A DNA stretch of 64,000 nucleotides from UBA10364 sp049611965 (GTDB taxonomy: Bacteria > Bacteroidota > Bacteroidia > Flavobacteriales > Schleiferiaceae), in contig JBMZBC010000005.1 in the NCBI GenBank assembly GCA_049611965.1, positions 1 through 64,000 on the forward strand, in the 5' to 3' direction. The notes under the pieces were generated by a model. It was not told where the DNA came from and did no database searches. It saw only the letters and a list, made by a program, of their open reading frames with translations. The translations under genes and the position numbers were made by a program. Of the stretch, positions 32,709 to 40,911 are shown in pieces. Position 1 is the first letter of the stretch; every line of letters begins with the position of its first letter.

Positions 32709-33143
32709 ATGAAAACATTTTCTCTCATTCTGCCTTTTTTAATTCCATTCACTTCAGTATTCGGTGGAAGCGCAAGCATTCAAAACTTTGCAGACTCGAC
32801 TTTTGAAACCAGGCAATTTGATGTCATAGAGTTGACAGATGAAGAGATCGTTTATGATGCTTATCAAGTTAAAACTGAGGTGGCAGAAAGAACTTTGATT
32901 GGTGAAGCTAAATTAACTTTTACCGAAGAGGATATTCTACTCCAGTTTGAACTGCCAGATTACTTCGTTTCAACAAGTTTTGATTTCATCATACCTGATA
33001 AAGAAATTCGGATAATGATGAAATCTATTTGTAAACGCTACGGTAATGAATATAACGAAGTCACGGCGATTAAATTCTTTGGAGCGGGCAGTGCAATCTC
33101 ATTTTATTGTGGAAATAAGCAGTATCTTCTCGTAGAGAAATAG
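32709..33143 (+). CDS. Secreted protein of unknown function
   Basis: 144 residues. Signal peptide MKTFSLILPFLIPFTSVFGG, then a soluble domain with alternating strands (AKLTFTEEDILLQFELP, TAIKFFGAGSAISFYCG) and two cysteines. No family recognised. The gene and its upstream region are richer in A and T than the neighbours, and the next gene looks degraded, so this stretch may be an acquired or fast-evolving island. Confidence that it is a real gene comes from the good signal peptide and clean frame. Confidence 0.6.
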   Translation: MKTFSLILPFLIPFTSVFGGSASIQNFADSTFETRQFDVIELTDEEIVYDAYQVKTEVAERTLIGEAKLTFTEEDILLQFELPDYFVSTSFDFIIPDKEIRIMMKSICKRYGNEYNEVTAIKFFGAGSAISFYCGNKQYLLVEK

Positions 33144-33199
33144 CGGTCTTTAAGCAGTCTTCATCGGAGACAAATGGCACTCTATAATTCTATCCATTC

Positions 33200-33658
33200 A
33201 TGCATTTACTGCGCATTCTAATATTCTTAGTTCTTCCCCACTGTCTTGTACAGGCTCAGGTCATAAATATTGTTGAGAATGAATGGGATGCTGATGTCAA
33301 TGTTTTCTTTACATCCCTTGAATGGAATGCTGACGGAGTTGTGCTCCAAACAAAATCCCTTCATCACGCACGCAATGTTGAAGGCCACTGGTTCATTATA
33401 AACTCTGGAGAGCGACGGAGGCTCGATTGTATCAATGTTTATATGGTCGACAAAGCAGGTGATGCCGACCTGAAAATTTACCTCTCAAAAGACCCATCAA
33501 AAATTCGACTCAATGAGCGCTATAGAAACGGTGCTTGGAAAAGAAAAAAGCCTCATTCTGACAAGAACGAGGCTTTAGTACCTAGGGCGGGAATCGAACC
33601 CGCACTCCCGAAGGAACTGGATTTTGAATCCAGCGCGTCTACCAATTCCGCCACCTAG
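33200..33658 (+). pseudogene. Secreted-protein gene whose 3' end runs into an antisense tRNA-Leu gene
   Basis: 152 codons. The first 110 or so look like a real exported protein: MHLLRILIFLVLPHCLVQAQ is a signal peptide, followed by a beta-type domain. The last third is not protein-like: it crosses a terminator hairpin (33544-33576) and then reads the tRNA-Leu gene backwards, giving the familiar false peptide PRAGIEPALP. Its stop codon lies inside the tRNA. Either the original 3' end was lost and the gene is a remnant, or the mRNA stops at the hairpin without a stop codon. I call it a likely pseudogene; a functional short protein is possible. Confidence 0.55.
33544..33576 (-). terminator. Intrinsic terminator after tRNA-Leu
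   Basis: Stem GCCTCGTTCT / AGAATGAGGC (one mismatch) with a 4-base loop and a T-tract on the minus strand, just downstream of the tRNA. Confidence 0.8.
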
Positions 33659-33660
33659 GC
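33579..33660 (-). tRNA. tRNA-Leu (anticodon CAA)
   Basis: 82 bases on the minus strand. Acceptor GCCTAGG pairs with CCTAGGT, the D-arm has the AATTGGTAGACGC leucine pattern, the anticodon loop TTCAAAA between CTGGA and TCCAG gives CAA, a long variable arm marks it as class II, and the T-arm has GGGTTCGATTCCC. The CCA end is not encoded. It reads UUG codons. Confidence 0.96.
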
Positions 33661-33770
33661 TTCTATGGAATTGGAGGGCAAAAATAAGGGGCTTTTCGAA
33701 TTCTCCTAACATTTTCTCTAAGAAATTGAATCCACTAGTTTTTTAGGGCAATTTTTAATGTTCTTTTACT

Positions 33771-33778
33771 TACATTTG
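33771..33778 (+). promoter_or_regulatory. Bacteroidota -7 box for prs
   Basis: TACATTTG matches TAnnTTTG. The predicted RNA begins near 33784 and carries an imperfect hairpin (CCTC-TACG-GAGG core, 33783-33797) in a leader of about 50 bases. Confidence 0.6.
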
Positions 33779-33832
33779 CACCCCTCTACGGAGGTGCGTG
33801 AATTGCGTTAATAACACTGATACACAGTACAG

Positions 33833-34765
33833 ATGCTACCTGAAGCAAAAATATTTGCCGGTCGACACACGATGGAACTCGCTAAGAAAATTGCGGGACA
33901 GTACGGTATTCCTATGGGGAATGTTAAAATCACTGAATTTAGTGATGGAGAGTTTTGTCCTTCATTCGAAGAAACAGTGCGTGGTGGACGTGTATTTTTA
34001 ATTCAGAGCACCAATCCTCCCGCAGACAATTTGATGGAGCTTTTGATGTTGTGTGATGCAGCTAAGCGCGCTTCAGCAAAACACATTACAGCGGTAGTGC
34101 CTTACTTCGGTCTTGCTCGTCAGGACAGAAAGGACAAGCCAAGAGTACCGATAGGCGCAAAGCTAGCAGCTAAAATGCTAATGGCAGCAGGCGCGACTCG
34201 TGTAATGACCATGGACCTTCATGCTGACCAGATTCAGGGTTTCTTTGAGGTTCCAGTTGATCATTTGTTCTCTTCGGCACTTTTCATCGAAGACATCGAA
34301 GAAATGAAGTTGAACAACCTTTGTATTGCCTCTCCAGACATGGGAGGTGCCAAGCGTGCGCATGCTTACGGTTCTAAACTTGAGGCCGATGTGGTTATCT
34401 GTTACAAGGAACGTAAGAAAGCAAACGTAATTGATAAAATGACAGTTATCGGAGATGTGGACGGCAAGAATGTCATCCTTGTTGACGATATGGTTGATAC
34501 CGGCGGTACTCTTTGCAAAGCGGCAGAAATGTTGAAAGAAAAGGGTGCTAAAACAGTTCGCGCTTACTGTACGCACGGCGTTCTCAGCGGGCCAGCCCAC
34601 GAGAGAATTGCAAATAGCGCATTGGAAGAATTGGTCATAACCGATACTATCCCACAAACACAAGAAAACCCGAAGATCCGAGTGATCTCAGTTGCTGAAA
34701 TGTTCGCTCAGGTGATGAATAAAGTTCACCACCATGAGAGTATTTCAGGACACTTCATAATGTAA
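33833..34765 (+). CDS. prs: Ribose-phosphate pyrophosphokinase
   Basis: 310 residues. Makes PRPP from ribose 5-phosphate and ATP for nucleotide, histidine and tryptophan synthesis. Motifs: TEFSDGEFCPSFEETVRGG, VPYFGLARQDRKDKPR (ATP loop), TMDLHADQIQGFF, and the PRPP-binding NVILVDDMVDTGGTLCKAAEML. It starts a tight plus-strand run with rplY (21-base gap), pth and a SMUG2-like glycosylase. Confidence 0.97.
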   Translation: MLPEAKIFAGRHTMELAKKIAGQYGIPMGNVKITEFSDGEFCPSFEETVRGGRVFLIQSTNPPADNLMELLMLCDAAKRASAKHITAVVPYFGLARQDRKDKPRVPIGAKLAAKMLMAAGATRVMTMDLHADQIQGFFEVPVDHLFSSALFIEDIEEMKLNNLCIASPDMGGAKRAHAYGSKLEADVVICYKERKKANVIDKMTVIGDVDGKNVILVDDMVDTGGTLCKAAEMLKEKGAKTVRAYCTHGVLSGPAHERIANSALEELVITDTIPQTQENPKIRVISVAEMFAQVMNKVHHHESISGHFIM

Positions 34766-34786
34766 TACCCGAATAAACAAGATTAG

Positions 34787-35410
34787 ATGAAGTCTGTTGA
34801 AATTCAAGGAAATGTAAGAACCGAGGTTGGTTCTAAATTCGCAAAAGCAGAGCGTAAAGCAGGAAACGTACCGTGTGTTGTATACGGTGGTGAAGCGCCT
34901 ATTCACTTTTCTGCACCTACTCTAGCATTTAGAGGACTTGTATACACTGCGGAAGCAAAGACTGCAAAAATCACAGTGGGAGATACTACTGTAGAAGCAG
35001 TGATTCAAGACATCCAATTCCACCCTGTAACTGATCAGTTGATGCACATCGACTTCATTCAGTTGGTAGATGGAAAGGCAGTAACTATGAACATCCCAGT
35101 AGTTCTTCACGGTCAAGCACGTGGTGTATTGAACGGTGGTAAGCTTAAGACGATTTTGCGTCAGCTTTCAGTTCGCGCGGTGCCAGGTCAGTTCCCAGAG
35201 AGCATAGATTTGAACATTGCCGAACTTAGAATTGGTAAGTCAATCCGTGTAAGCGATGTCCCTTCAGAAGGGTTTGAAATCCTCAACGCAGATACTGCAG
35301 TAATTGTTACCGTTAAGAAAGCACGTGGTGCTGTTGACGAGGACGAAGACGAGGATGAAGAAGGCGCTGAAGGTGCTGAAGCTCCAGCTGAAGCAGCTGC
35401 TGCTGAATAA
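34787..35410 (+). CDS. rplY: 50S ribosomal protein L25 (Ctc form)
   Basis: 207 residues, the long L25/Ctc type: an N-terminal 5S-rRNA-binding domain (EIQGNVRTEVGSKFAKAERKAG, VPCVVYGG) and a C-terminal beta domain (VTMNIPVVLHGQARGV ... VRAVPGQFPESIDLNI). The end is an acidic, Ala-rich low-complexity tail after VTVKKARG. It sits between prs and pth, an arrangement widespread in bacteria. Confidence 0.96.
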   Translation: MKSVEIQGNVRTEVGSKFAKAERKAGNVPCVVYGGEAPIHFSAPTLAFRGLVYTAEAKTAKITVGDTTVEAVIQDIQFHPVTDQLMHIDFIQLVDGKAVTMNIPVVLHGQARGVLNGGKLKTILRQLSVRAVPGQFPESIDLNIAELRIGKSIRVSDVPSEGFEILNADTAVIVTVKKARGAVDEDEDEDEEGAEGAEAPAEAAAAE

Positions 35411-35427
35411 ATTGTACCTTAACGGGT

Positions 35428-35994
35428 ATGAAGAAGTTCCTCATTGTCGGTTTGGGTAATCCCGGAGCCGAGTATGAAAATACCCGTCATAATATTGGTT
35501 TTTTGACATTGGACGCCTTTGCGAAGGCGTCCAATGTTGTTTTTGAACCTGGGCGTTATGCAATGACTGCAGAGGCTAGGATCAAAGGCAGAATCTTCAG
35601 GCTCATCAAGCCTACCACCTTCATGAACCTTAGCGGCAATGCTGTTCGCTATTGGATGCAGGAAGAAAAAATCCCCATAGAGCATGTACTGGTTGTCGTA
35701 GACGATCTTGCTATCCCATTCGGTTCACTTCGCATAAAGGGCAAAGGCTCAGATGCTGGACACAATGGTCTAAAAGACATTCAAGCCAAACTTGGTCGCA
35801 ACGATTACCCCAGACTTAAATTCGGTATAGGCGACGACTTTCCGAAAGGACGTCAGGTAGATTACGTACTCGGCGAATGGAACAAGGACGAAGCGCTTGA
35901 TCTTCCTGCGCTTATTGAACACGCCGTTAAGATGTGTCAAAGCTTCGGATTGGCAGGGATAAACACCACCATGAATCAGCTCAACAAGAAATGA
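35428..35994 (+). CDS. pth: Peptidyl-tRNA hydrolase
   Basis: 188 residues. Releases tRNA from dropped-off peptidyl-tRNAs. Motifs: VGLGNPGAEYENTRHNIGF (catalytic His in RHN), KPTTFMNLSGNAV, VVVDDLAIPFGSLRIKGKGSDAGHNGLKDI and FGIGDDFP. It follows rplY by 17 bases. The stop overlaps the next ATG by 4 bases (ATGA). Confidence 0.97.
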   Translation: MKKFLIVGLGNPGAEYENTRHNIGFLTLDAFAKASNVVFEPGRYAMTAEARIKGRIFRLIKPTTFMNLSGNAVRYWMQEEKIPIEHVLVVVDDLAIPFGSLRIKGKGSDAGHNGLKDIQAKLGRNDYPRLKFGIGDDFPKGRQVDYVLGEWNKDEALDLPALIEHAVKMCQSFGLAGINTTMNQLNKK

Positions 35995-36677
35995 CCAAGG
36001 CCGAACAGATATTGGCCTTTTATAACGCGCTAGATTTCGACCGTAAGTACCTCGATGATGATCTAGATGTGCTCAATCCTTTCGAAGGAGCCAGCCCCGA
36101 GCAAGAGCGAGCGCTAAGCGGGTTTTACCACAAATTTTACAGCGACGACACTCCTCGTAACCTGATCCTTGGGATCAATCCAGGTCGCCTCGGTGCCGGC
36201 GCCACAGGCATACCTTTTACCGATACGAAGCGGTTGATTGAATGCGGCATTCCCTTTGAAAGCTTTTCAACCCACGAACCCAGTTCCGTATTTGTCTATG
36301 AAGCAATTAATACCTTCGGAGGTCCTGAGAAGTTTTACAATGAGTTTTTCATCGGATCTGTTTGTCCATTGGGGTTTGTCGTCAATAAAAACGGCAATTG
36401 GGTCAATTTCAATTACTACGATCGCGCCAGCTTTTCCAATGCATTAGCGCCGTATTTATTGGAGCAGATTAAAAAGCAAATTGAATTGGCCGGTAAAAAT
36501 GAACGTATCATCGTCTTCGGCACCGGGAAGAATCTAAAGTTCCTGCAGAAGCTCAACAAGGAGTACAACTTCACACCGGAGCTCGTGCCCCTAGAGCATC
36601 CACGATACGTGATGCAATACAAATACAAGCACCGCGAACAGTACATCGCGAAGTATTTGGAAGCATTTACGCGCTAA
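35991..36677 (+). CDS. SMUG2-like uracil-DNA glycosylase family protein
   Basis: 228 residues from MTKAEQILAFYNAL, whose ATG overlaps the pth stop as ATGA; a longer frame from 35934 lies inside pth. The glycosylase-superfamily motif ILGINPGRLGAGATGIPFTDTKRL and the late EHPRYVMQYKYKHR fit the SMUG2 group (older name DUF4918) common in Bacteroidota. It would remove damaged or deaminated bases from DNA, but the exact lesion is uncertain. Last gene of the prs run. Confidence 0.82.
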   Translation: MTKAEQILAFYNALDFDRKYLDDDLDVLNPFEGASPEQERALSGFYHKFYSDDTPRNLILGINPGRLGAGATGIPFTDTKRLIECGIPFESFSTHEPSSVFVYEAINTFGGPEKFYNEFFIGSVCPLGFVVNKNGNWVNFNYYDRASFSNALAPYLLEQIKKQIELAGKNERIIVFGTGKNLKFLQKLNKEYNFTPELVPLEHPRYVMQYKYKHREQYIAKYLEAFTR

Positions 36678-36678
36678 A

Positions 36679-37167
36679 TCAGAAAGAATAGCACAGGTTG
36701 ATGGCGGCAATCTCGGGATCGAAACTACTTCCGTTCAATCCATAATAGGTCCAGCCGTTTATCTGAGTGCCAATACCCCAGTGTTCCCCTAAATTTCTAC
36801 CGAAACTGAGGCCCACAAAAGGATCAAACTCGTATTTATCACTATATTCCATCGGGCTGCTTGCTACAATGGCAAATCTAAGATTGAGGTACCATTTGCG
36901 ATCGACAAGGTTAGAGGTGTAGACTAATCCTAAGGACTGCTCGCGCTCCCCAATGCCGCTCCAGGTAGTCGTTTCAAACCAATTCTTCCAATACACCCCA
37001 ATATGATTGGTCTTGACGAACTCATAATTAAGCGTCCCGCTATAGTTTAGAGTATGGCTCCAAGGCAAAACCGCGGCGTCAAGAGAAAGCCTATCAATAG
37101 AGTTGTTCTGTGCTTGCGCACCTGAGTACATTAAACAAAAGAGGAGTATAGTTAGCGTCTTTTTCAT
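36679..37167 (-). CDS. Predicted outer-membrane beta-barrel protein, unknown
   Basis: 162 residues. Signal peptide MKKTLTILLFCLMYSGAQAQ, then alternating strands with many Trp and Tyr (HIGVYWKNWFETTTWSGIG, HWGIGTQINGWTYYGLNG) and the C-terminal aromatic CYSF. This looks like an 8-strand outer-membrane barrel. It lies one base from the convergent glycosylase gene with no terminator between. No named family recognised. Confidence 0.65.
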   Translation of the reverse strand: MKKTLTILLFCLMYSGAQAQNNSIDRLSLDAAVLPWSHTLNYSGTLNYEFVKTNHIGVYWKNWFETTTWSGIGEREQSLGLVYTSNLVDRKWYLNLRFAIVASSPMEYSDKYEFDPFVGLSFGRNLGEHWGIGTQINGWTYYGLNGSSFDPEIAAINLCYSF

Positions 37168-37194
37168 TATCCTATTGGTCTCCCTTAAAGTTAC

Positions 37195-37221
37195 AAAAAA
37201 GCCACCCCGTAGGATGGCTTT
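37195..37221 (-). terminator. Intrinsic terminator after groL
   Basis: Minus-strand stem GCCATCC / GGGTGGC (one wobble), loop TACG, T-tract; 25 bases past the groL stop. Confidence 0.82.
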
Positions 37222-37245
37222 CTATTTCTAGCTAAATGCAGAGAA

Positions 37246-38877
37246 TTACATCATTCCCATGCCCCCGCCCATTCCTGGAGCTGGCATAGCTGGTTCATCC
37301 TTAGGAATCTCAGTAATCGTCGCTTCCGTGGTCAACAATAGACCTGCTACAGAAGCAGCATTTTCAAGGGCTACACGAGTCACTTTCGTTGGGTCAATAA
37401 CACCCGCCTCGTACATGCTCTCGTAAGTATCTGTCTTCGCGTTGAAACCGAAGTCGTCCTTACCTTCTTTCACCTTGCTCACTACTACAGAACCTTCAAG
37501 ACCTGCGTTGTGTACAATCTGACGAAGTGGCTCTTCGATAGCTTTTGCTACAATCTGAATACCGGTCGTTTGGTCTTCGTTTTCGCCCTGTAAGCTTTCT
37601 AAAACAGAGCTTACACGAACGAGCGCTACACCACCACCAGGAACAAAACCTTCTTCAACCGCCGCTTTGGTCGCTGCCAGTGCATCGTCTACACGGTCCT
37701 TCTTTTCTTTCATCTCAACCTCAGAAGCCGCTCCTACATAAAGAACAGCTACACCACCTGCTAGTTTAGCCAAGCGCTCTTGCAACTTCTCGCGGTCGTA
37801 ATCTGATGTTGTGTTTTCAATTTGTGCTTTGATTTGAGCAACGCGTGCTGCGATAGCTTCTCCCTCTCCTGCACCATTGACGATGGTCGTGTTGTCTTTG
37901 TCAATGGTCACTTTCTCGGCAGTACCCAACATATCTAAAGTAGCACCTTCCAGGGTCATTCCGCGCTCTTCGCTCACTACCTGACCACCGGTTAGGATAG
38001 CGATATCTTCTAGCATTGCCTTGCGACGGTCGCCAAAGCCTGGGGCCTTCACTGCAGCAATTTTGAGCGAGCCACGGATGCGGTTTACTACCAATGTAGC
38101 AAGCGCTTCGCCGTCTACATCTTCAGCGATGATGAGCAGCGGGCGACCACTTTGAGCCGCAGGCTCAAGAATTGGCAACAACTCCTTCATAGAGCTCACC
38201 TTCTTGTCGTAGATCAAGATGTACGGGTTCTCTAGCTCCGCAACCATCTTCTCAGTATTAGTTGTGAAGTACGGGCTCAAATAGCCGCGATCAAACTGCA
38301 TACCCTCTACTACATCAACGTAAGTTTCGGTACCCTTCGCTTCTTCCACAGTAATCACACCTTCGTTCTTCACTTTAGCCATAGCCTCCGCGATCAACGA
38401 ACCAATAGAGTTGTCATTATTCGCAGAAACTGAAGCAACTTGCTCAATCTTGCTATTATCGTCGCCTACTTCTTGGCTCAAGCTTTTCAACTCACTAACC
38501 AATTCATTCACGGCCTTTTCAATACCGCGCTTTAAGTCCATTGGATTTGCACCTGCAGCCACGTTTTTCAACCCGTGGTGGTAGATAGCCTGTGCCAATA
38601 CCGTAGCGGTAGTTGTACCATCACCCGCGATATCCGCAGTTTTTGAAGCCACCTCTTTCACCATCTGAGCACCCAAGTTCTCGAGTTTGTCTTCCAACTC
38701 GATTTCTTTAGCTACCGATACACCATCCTTAGTTACGTGCGGCGCGCCGAATGCCTTTTCGATGATCACATTACGCCCTTTAGGACCCAACGTTACCTTC
38801 ACAGCGTTTGCCAATGCATCAACACCTGCTTTGAGGCTGTTTCTTGCATCTACGTCAAATGAAATTTCTTTTGCCAT
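37246..38877 (-). CDS. groL: 60 kDa chaperonin GroEL
   Basis: 543 residues. ATP-driven folding chamber. Motifs: LGPKGRNVIIEKAFGAPHVTKDGVSVAKEI, GDGTTTATVLAQAI (ATP site), RGYLSPYFTTNTEKM, and the C-terminal GMGGGMGMM tail. Second gene of groS-groL, 25 bases after groS. It ends at an intrinsic terminator. Confidence 0.99.
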   Translation of the reverse strand: MAKEISFDVDARNSLKAGVDALANAVKVTLGPKGRNVIIEKAFGAPHVTKDGVSVAKEIELEDKLENLGAQMVKEVASKTADIAGDGTTTATVLAQAIYHHGLKNVAAGANPMDLKRGIEKAVNELVSELKSLSQEVGDDNSKIEQVASVSANNDNSIGSLIAEAMAKVKNEGVITVEEAKGTETYVDVVEGMQFDRGYLSPYFTTNTEKMVAELENPYILIYDKKVSSMKELLPILEPAAQSGRPLLIIAEDVDGEALATLVVNRIRGSLKIAAVKAPGFGDRRKAMLEDIAILTGGQVVSEERGMTLEGATLDMLGTAEKVTIDKDNTTIVNGAGEGEAIAARVAQIKAQIENTTSDYDREKLQERLAKLAGGVAVLYVGAASEVEMKEKKDRVDDALAATKAAVEEGFVPGGGVALVRVSSVLESLQGENEDQTTGIQIVAKAIEEPLRQIVHNAGLEGSVVVSKVKEGKDDFGFNAKTDTYESMYEAGVIDPTKVTRVALENAASVAGLLLTTEATITEIPKDEPAMPAPGMGGGMGMM

Positions 38878-38902
38878 GTCTATTCTTTTTTATCAGTTAG
38901 GA

Positions 38903-39181
38903 TTAAACAATTGCCATGATGTCCGCCTCACGCATGATGAGGTAATCACCACCTTCGTACTTGAATTCAGTACCACTGTACTTGCCGTACAATACCGCAT
39001 CGCCGACGCTCACCGTCATAGGCTCGTCTTTTTTACCTGGGCCTACAGCCACAACAGTACCTCTCTGAGGTTTTTCTTGTGCAGTATCAGGAATAATAAT
39101 TCCCGAAGCTGTCTTTGTTTCAGCAGCTGCCGGTTCAATGATTACTCGGTCAGCTAACGGACGAATGTTTAAATCTGCCAT
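38903..39181 (-). CDS. groS: 10 kDa co-chaperonin GroES
   Basis: 92 residues. Lid of the GroEL chamber: IRPLADRVIIEPAAAETKTASGIIIPDTAQEKPQRGTVVAVGPG contains the mobile loop, and YGKYSGTEFKYEGGDYLIM closes the domain. Preceded by a 120-base control region with no CIRCE element but with repeated TGGCAC and TGTCAG words. Confidence 0.98.
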   Translation of the reverse strand: MADLNIRPLADRVIIEPAAAETKTASGIIIPDTAQEKPQRGTVVAVGPGKKDEPMTVSVGDAVLYGKYSGTEFKYEGGDYLIMREADIMAIV

Positions 39182-39225
39182 GATTTGAGTTTTTAATGTT
39201 TGTCGCTCTTCCTACTCGAAATTTT

Positions 39226-39290
39226 GTGCCAATTCAGTTTTAGTGCCACTCTGACACCAAACCCGACCTTACTAAACGAAGAACTGTCAG
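39226..39290 (-). promoter_or_regulatory. groS control region with sigma-54-like TGGCAC repeats and a TGTCAG dyad
   Basis: On the minus strand, in order: CTGACA (39285-39290), TGTCAG (39251-39256), TGGCAC (39243-39248) and TGGCAC (39226-39231). The last TGGCAC resembles a sigma-54 -24 element placed about 45 bases before the ATG, but the -12 part reads TTCG rather than TTGC. CTGACA and TGTCAG form an inverted repeat. Known CIRCE operators are absent. Confidence 0.4.
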
Positions 39291-39301
39291 TTTTGGAAGA
39301 T

Positions 39302-39334
39302 AAAAAAAGCCCGAACGGCAGGACCATTCGGGCT
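39302..39334 (-). terminator. Intrinsic terminator after secG
   Basis: Minus-strand stem AGCCCGAA / TTCGGGCT with a 10-base loop and a T-tract, 20 bases past the secG stop. Confidence 0.8.
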
Positions 39335-39354
39335 CAACTATTTCTTAGAACTTC

Positions 39355-39723
39355 TTATTCTTCAACACTCTCAGGCATACCTTCTACTGGCATGTCCTCT
39401 ACTGGTGCATCTGCAGCTGGCGCAGGAACAGCAGGCTGGAAAGGAACAGCATTCTCTACTTGATCACGCAACAAAGTATCCTCTTCTTCTACCGCTTCGC
39501 CACCGCTCATGTTCATAGCGATCACCAACACAAAAAGACCAATAACCAAACCCCAAGTCGCTTTGTCTAGGAAATCTGTTGTCTTTTTAACACCACCCAA
39601 CATCTGAGGGCTGTCGCCACCAAAAGCTGAGCTCAAACCACCGCCTTTAGGATTCTGTACGAGAATCACCAAAACAAGTAGTACTGAGATAACTACGATA
39701 AGGATAGAGAATAGTGCTGTCAT
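39355..39723 (-). CDS. secG: Preprotein translocase subunit SecG
   Basis: 122 residues. Two membrane helices flank the family motif LVQNPKGGGLSSAFGG. The first is ILIVVISVLLVLVILVQ; the second, WGLVIGLFVLVIAMNM, follows the TDFLDKATW segment. A Pro/Ala/Glu-rich tail extends the C-terminus, as often in Bacteroidota. It helps SecYEG export proteins. Its ATG overlaps the stop of the upstream gene by 4 bases. Confidence 0.95.
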   Translation of the reverse strand: MTALFSILIVVISVLLVLVILVQNPKGGGLSSAFGGDSPQMLGGVKKTTDFLDKATWGLVIGLFVLVIAMNMSGGEAVEEEDTLLRDQVENAVPFQPAVPAPAADAPVEDMPVEGMPESVEE

Positions 39724-40910
39724 GAGTTCTTTTCTTTCTTAATTGCTCTTATTCGGTCGGCAAAGAAACTACTTTTTTCCGGGTATTTCAAACTTAAAAT
39801 CTCGTAGGCTTTGATCGCCTTGTCAAATAAACGCTGTCCGAAGTAAATCTCTGCTAATGTTTCCGTTACAAACTTTCCTTCGGCATCTGCTTCCAGCGTA
39901 AACACATTGATTCTACCGTTGGAAGGCTCCACTTCAAATTTCGGGAGCTCCTGAATGATTTTGCGTATTTCGTTGCCCTGATCTTGTGAACCGCCTTGGT
40001 CAGGAACAACCTCAACACTGGCAAACTCCTGCTTGTTATCGATAGTGGTTACTGGTACGCTATGATCGGCATTCAGCCATTCCAAGAAGGAAGCTTTTTC
40101 GCTAAACGGCATTACGCGAATGTCCTCATCCGCTTTCACAGCGTCCTCTTTTACAGCAGGAGGACTCACTTTTTCTGTTGTAGACTCTTGTACTGACAGC
40201 TTCTCCACTTTAGGAGTCACTTTCTTCACCGGCTTTTCCACTTTACTCGCCGGTGCCTCCGCTTTCTTTTCCGGCTGCGCTTTAATCTTAGTCTCTACAA
40301 CAGGTGGCGCTTGATTTTCAGACTTTTGCTCAGTCTTCGGAGGTTTCGCCTTAGGCGTTTCCTTTTTCTGCGGGACCGATTCTCCTTTCGTCAGTGCCCT
40401 AGACCTCAGAATGGCATTGCGGACACTTTCAGGCAAATGATCCAAGCTATCTGGATCTCTTTTCGGAACCGCAGGCTTTGGGGCCGGCTTCGGTGTTTGC
40501 TTTGGGGCTTGTTTTGGGGACGATTTGGCTTCAGCCTTCACAGCAGGCTTCACTGCAGGAGGTGTTTTTTCCTTCTCTGCTTTAGGCTGTGCCTTAACTG
40601 CTGGTTTTTTCTCCGTTTTCTTCTGCGCCTTAAAAGCGTCTAAATCAAAGTCAATGACTGCCGTTTTCATTGGCGCACCCGAAGTTTCATAGAACCCCTG
40701 AAGTAGCGAACGGTCAGGGACTGCAATCGCAGAGCGCTTCACCTGTGCGGGCAATTGATAGTTGTCGCTGTTCTGTAACGCCTTCATGTACAACACCTGC
40801 AGAGGCGCTGCATATGGGAAATCCTGTACCGCCTGTTTCAACGCCACTAAAGCAGCATCGTCCATCTTTTCAGGGCGCTCAAAAAATTCCTTGAGTTGTT
40901 TCGCGTTCAT
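39720..40910 (-). CDS. Lys/Pro/Ala-rich protein with C-terminal TPR-like segment, unknown
   Basis: 396 residues, no signal peptide. The N-terminal 75 residues form a helical domain (FFERPEKMDDAALVALKQAVQDFPYAAPLQVLYMKALQ). The middle (about 100-240) is low complexity, rich in Lys, Pro, Ala and Glu, and probably disordered. The C-terminal 60 residues (TLAEIYFGQRLFDKAIKAYEILSLKYPEKSSFF) look like one or two TPR motifs. Such proteins lie between lptE and secG in other Bacteroidota to my knowledge, but have no assigned role. It is coupled to secG by an ATGA overlap. Confidence 0.75.
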   Translation of the reverse strand: MNAKQLKEFFERPEKMDDAALVALKQAVQDFPYAAPLQVLYMKALQNSDNYQLPAQVKRSAIAVPDRSLLQGFYETSGAPMKTAVIDFDLDAFKAQKKTEKKPAVKAQPKAEKEKTPPAVKPAVKAEAKSSPKQAPKQTPKPAPKPAVPKRDPDSLDHLPESVRNAILRSRALTKGESVPQKKETPKAKPPKTEQKSENQAPPVVETKIKAQPEKKAEAPASKVEKPVKKVTPKVEKLSVQESTTEKVSPPAVKEDAVKADEDIRVMPFSEKASFLEWLNADHSVPVTTIDNKQEFASVEVVPDQGGSQDQGNEIRKIIQELPKFEVEPSNGRINVFTLEADAEGKFVTETLAEIYFGQRLFDKAIKAYEILSLKYPEKSSFFADRIRAIKKEKNS

Positions 40911-40911
40911 T

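Noticed and set aside
33577..33658. Peptide PRAGIEPALP as part of a real protein
   Set aside because: It is the reverse reading of tRNA-Leu, a known annotation artefact.
39182..39300. CIRCE element before groS
   Set aside because: The TTAGCACTC-N9-GAGTGCTAA pattern is not present; only TGGCAC and TGTCAG words are.
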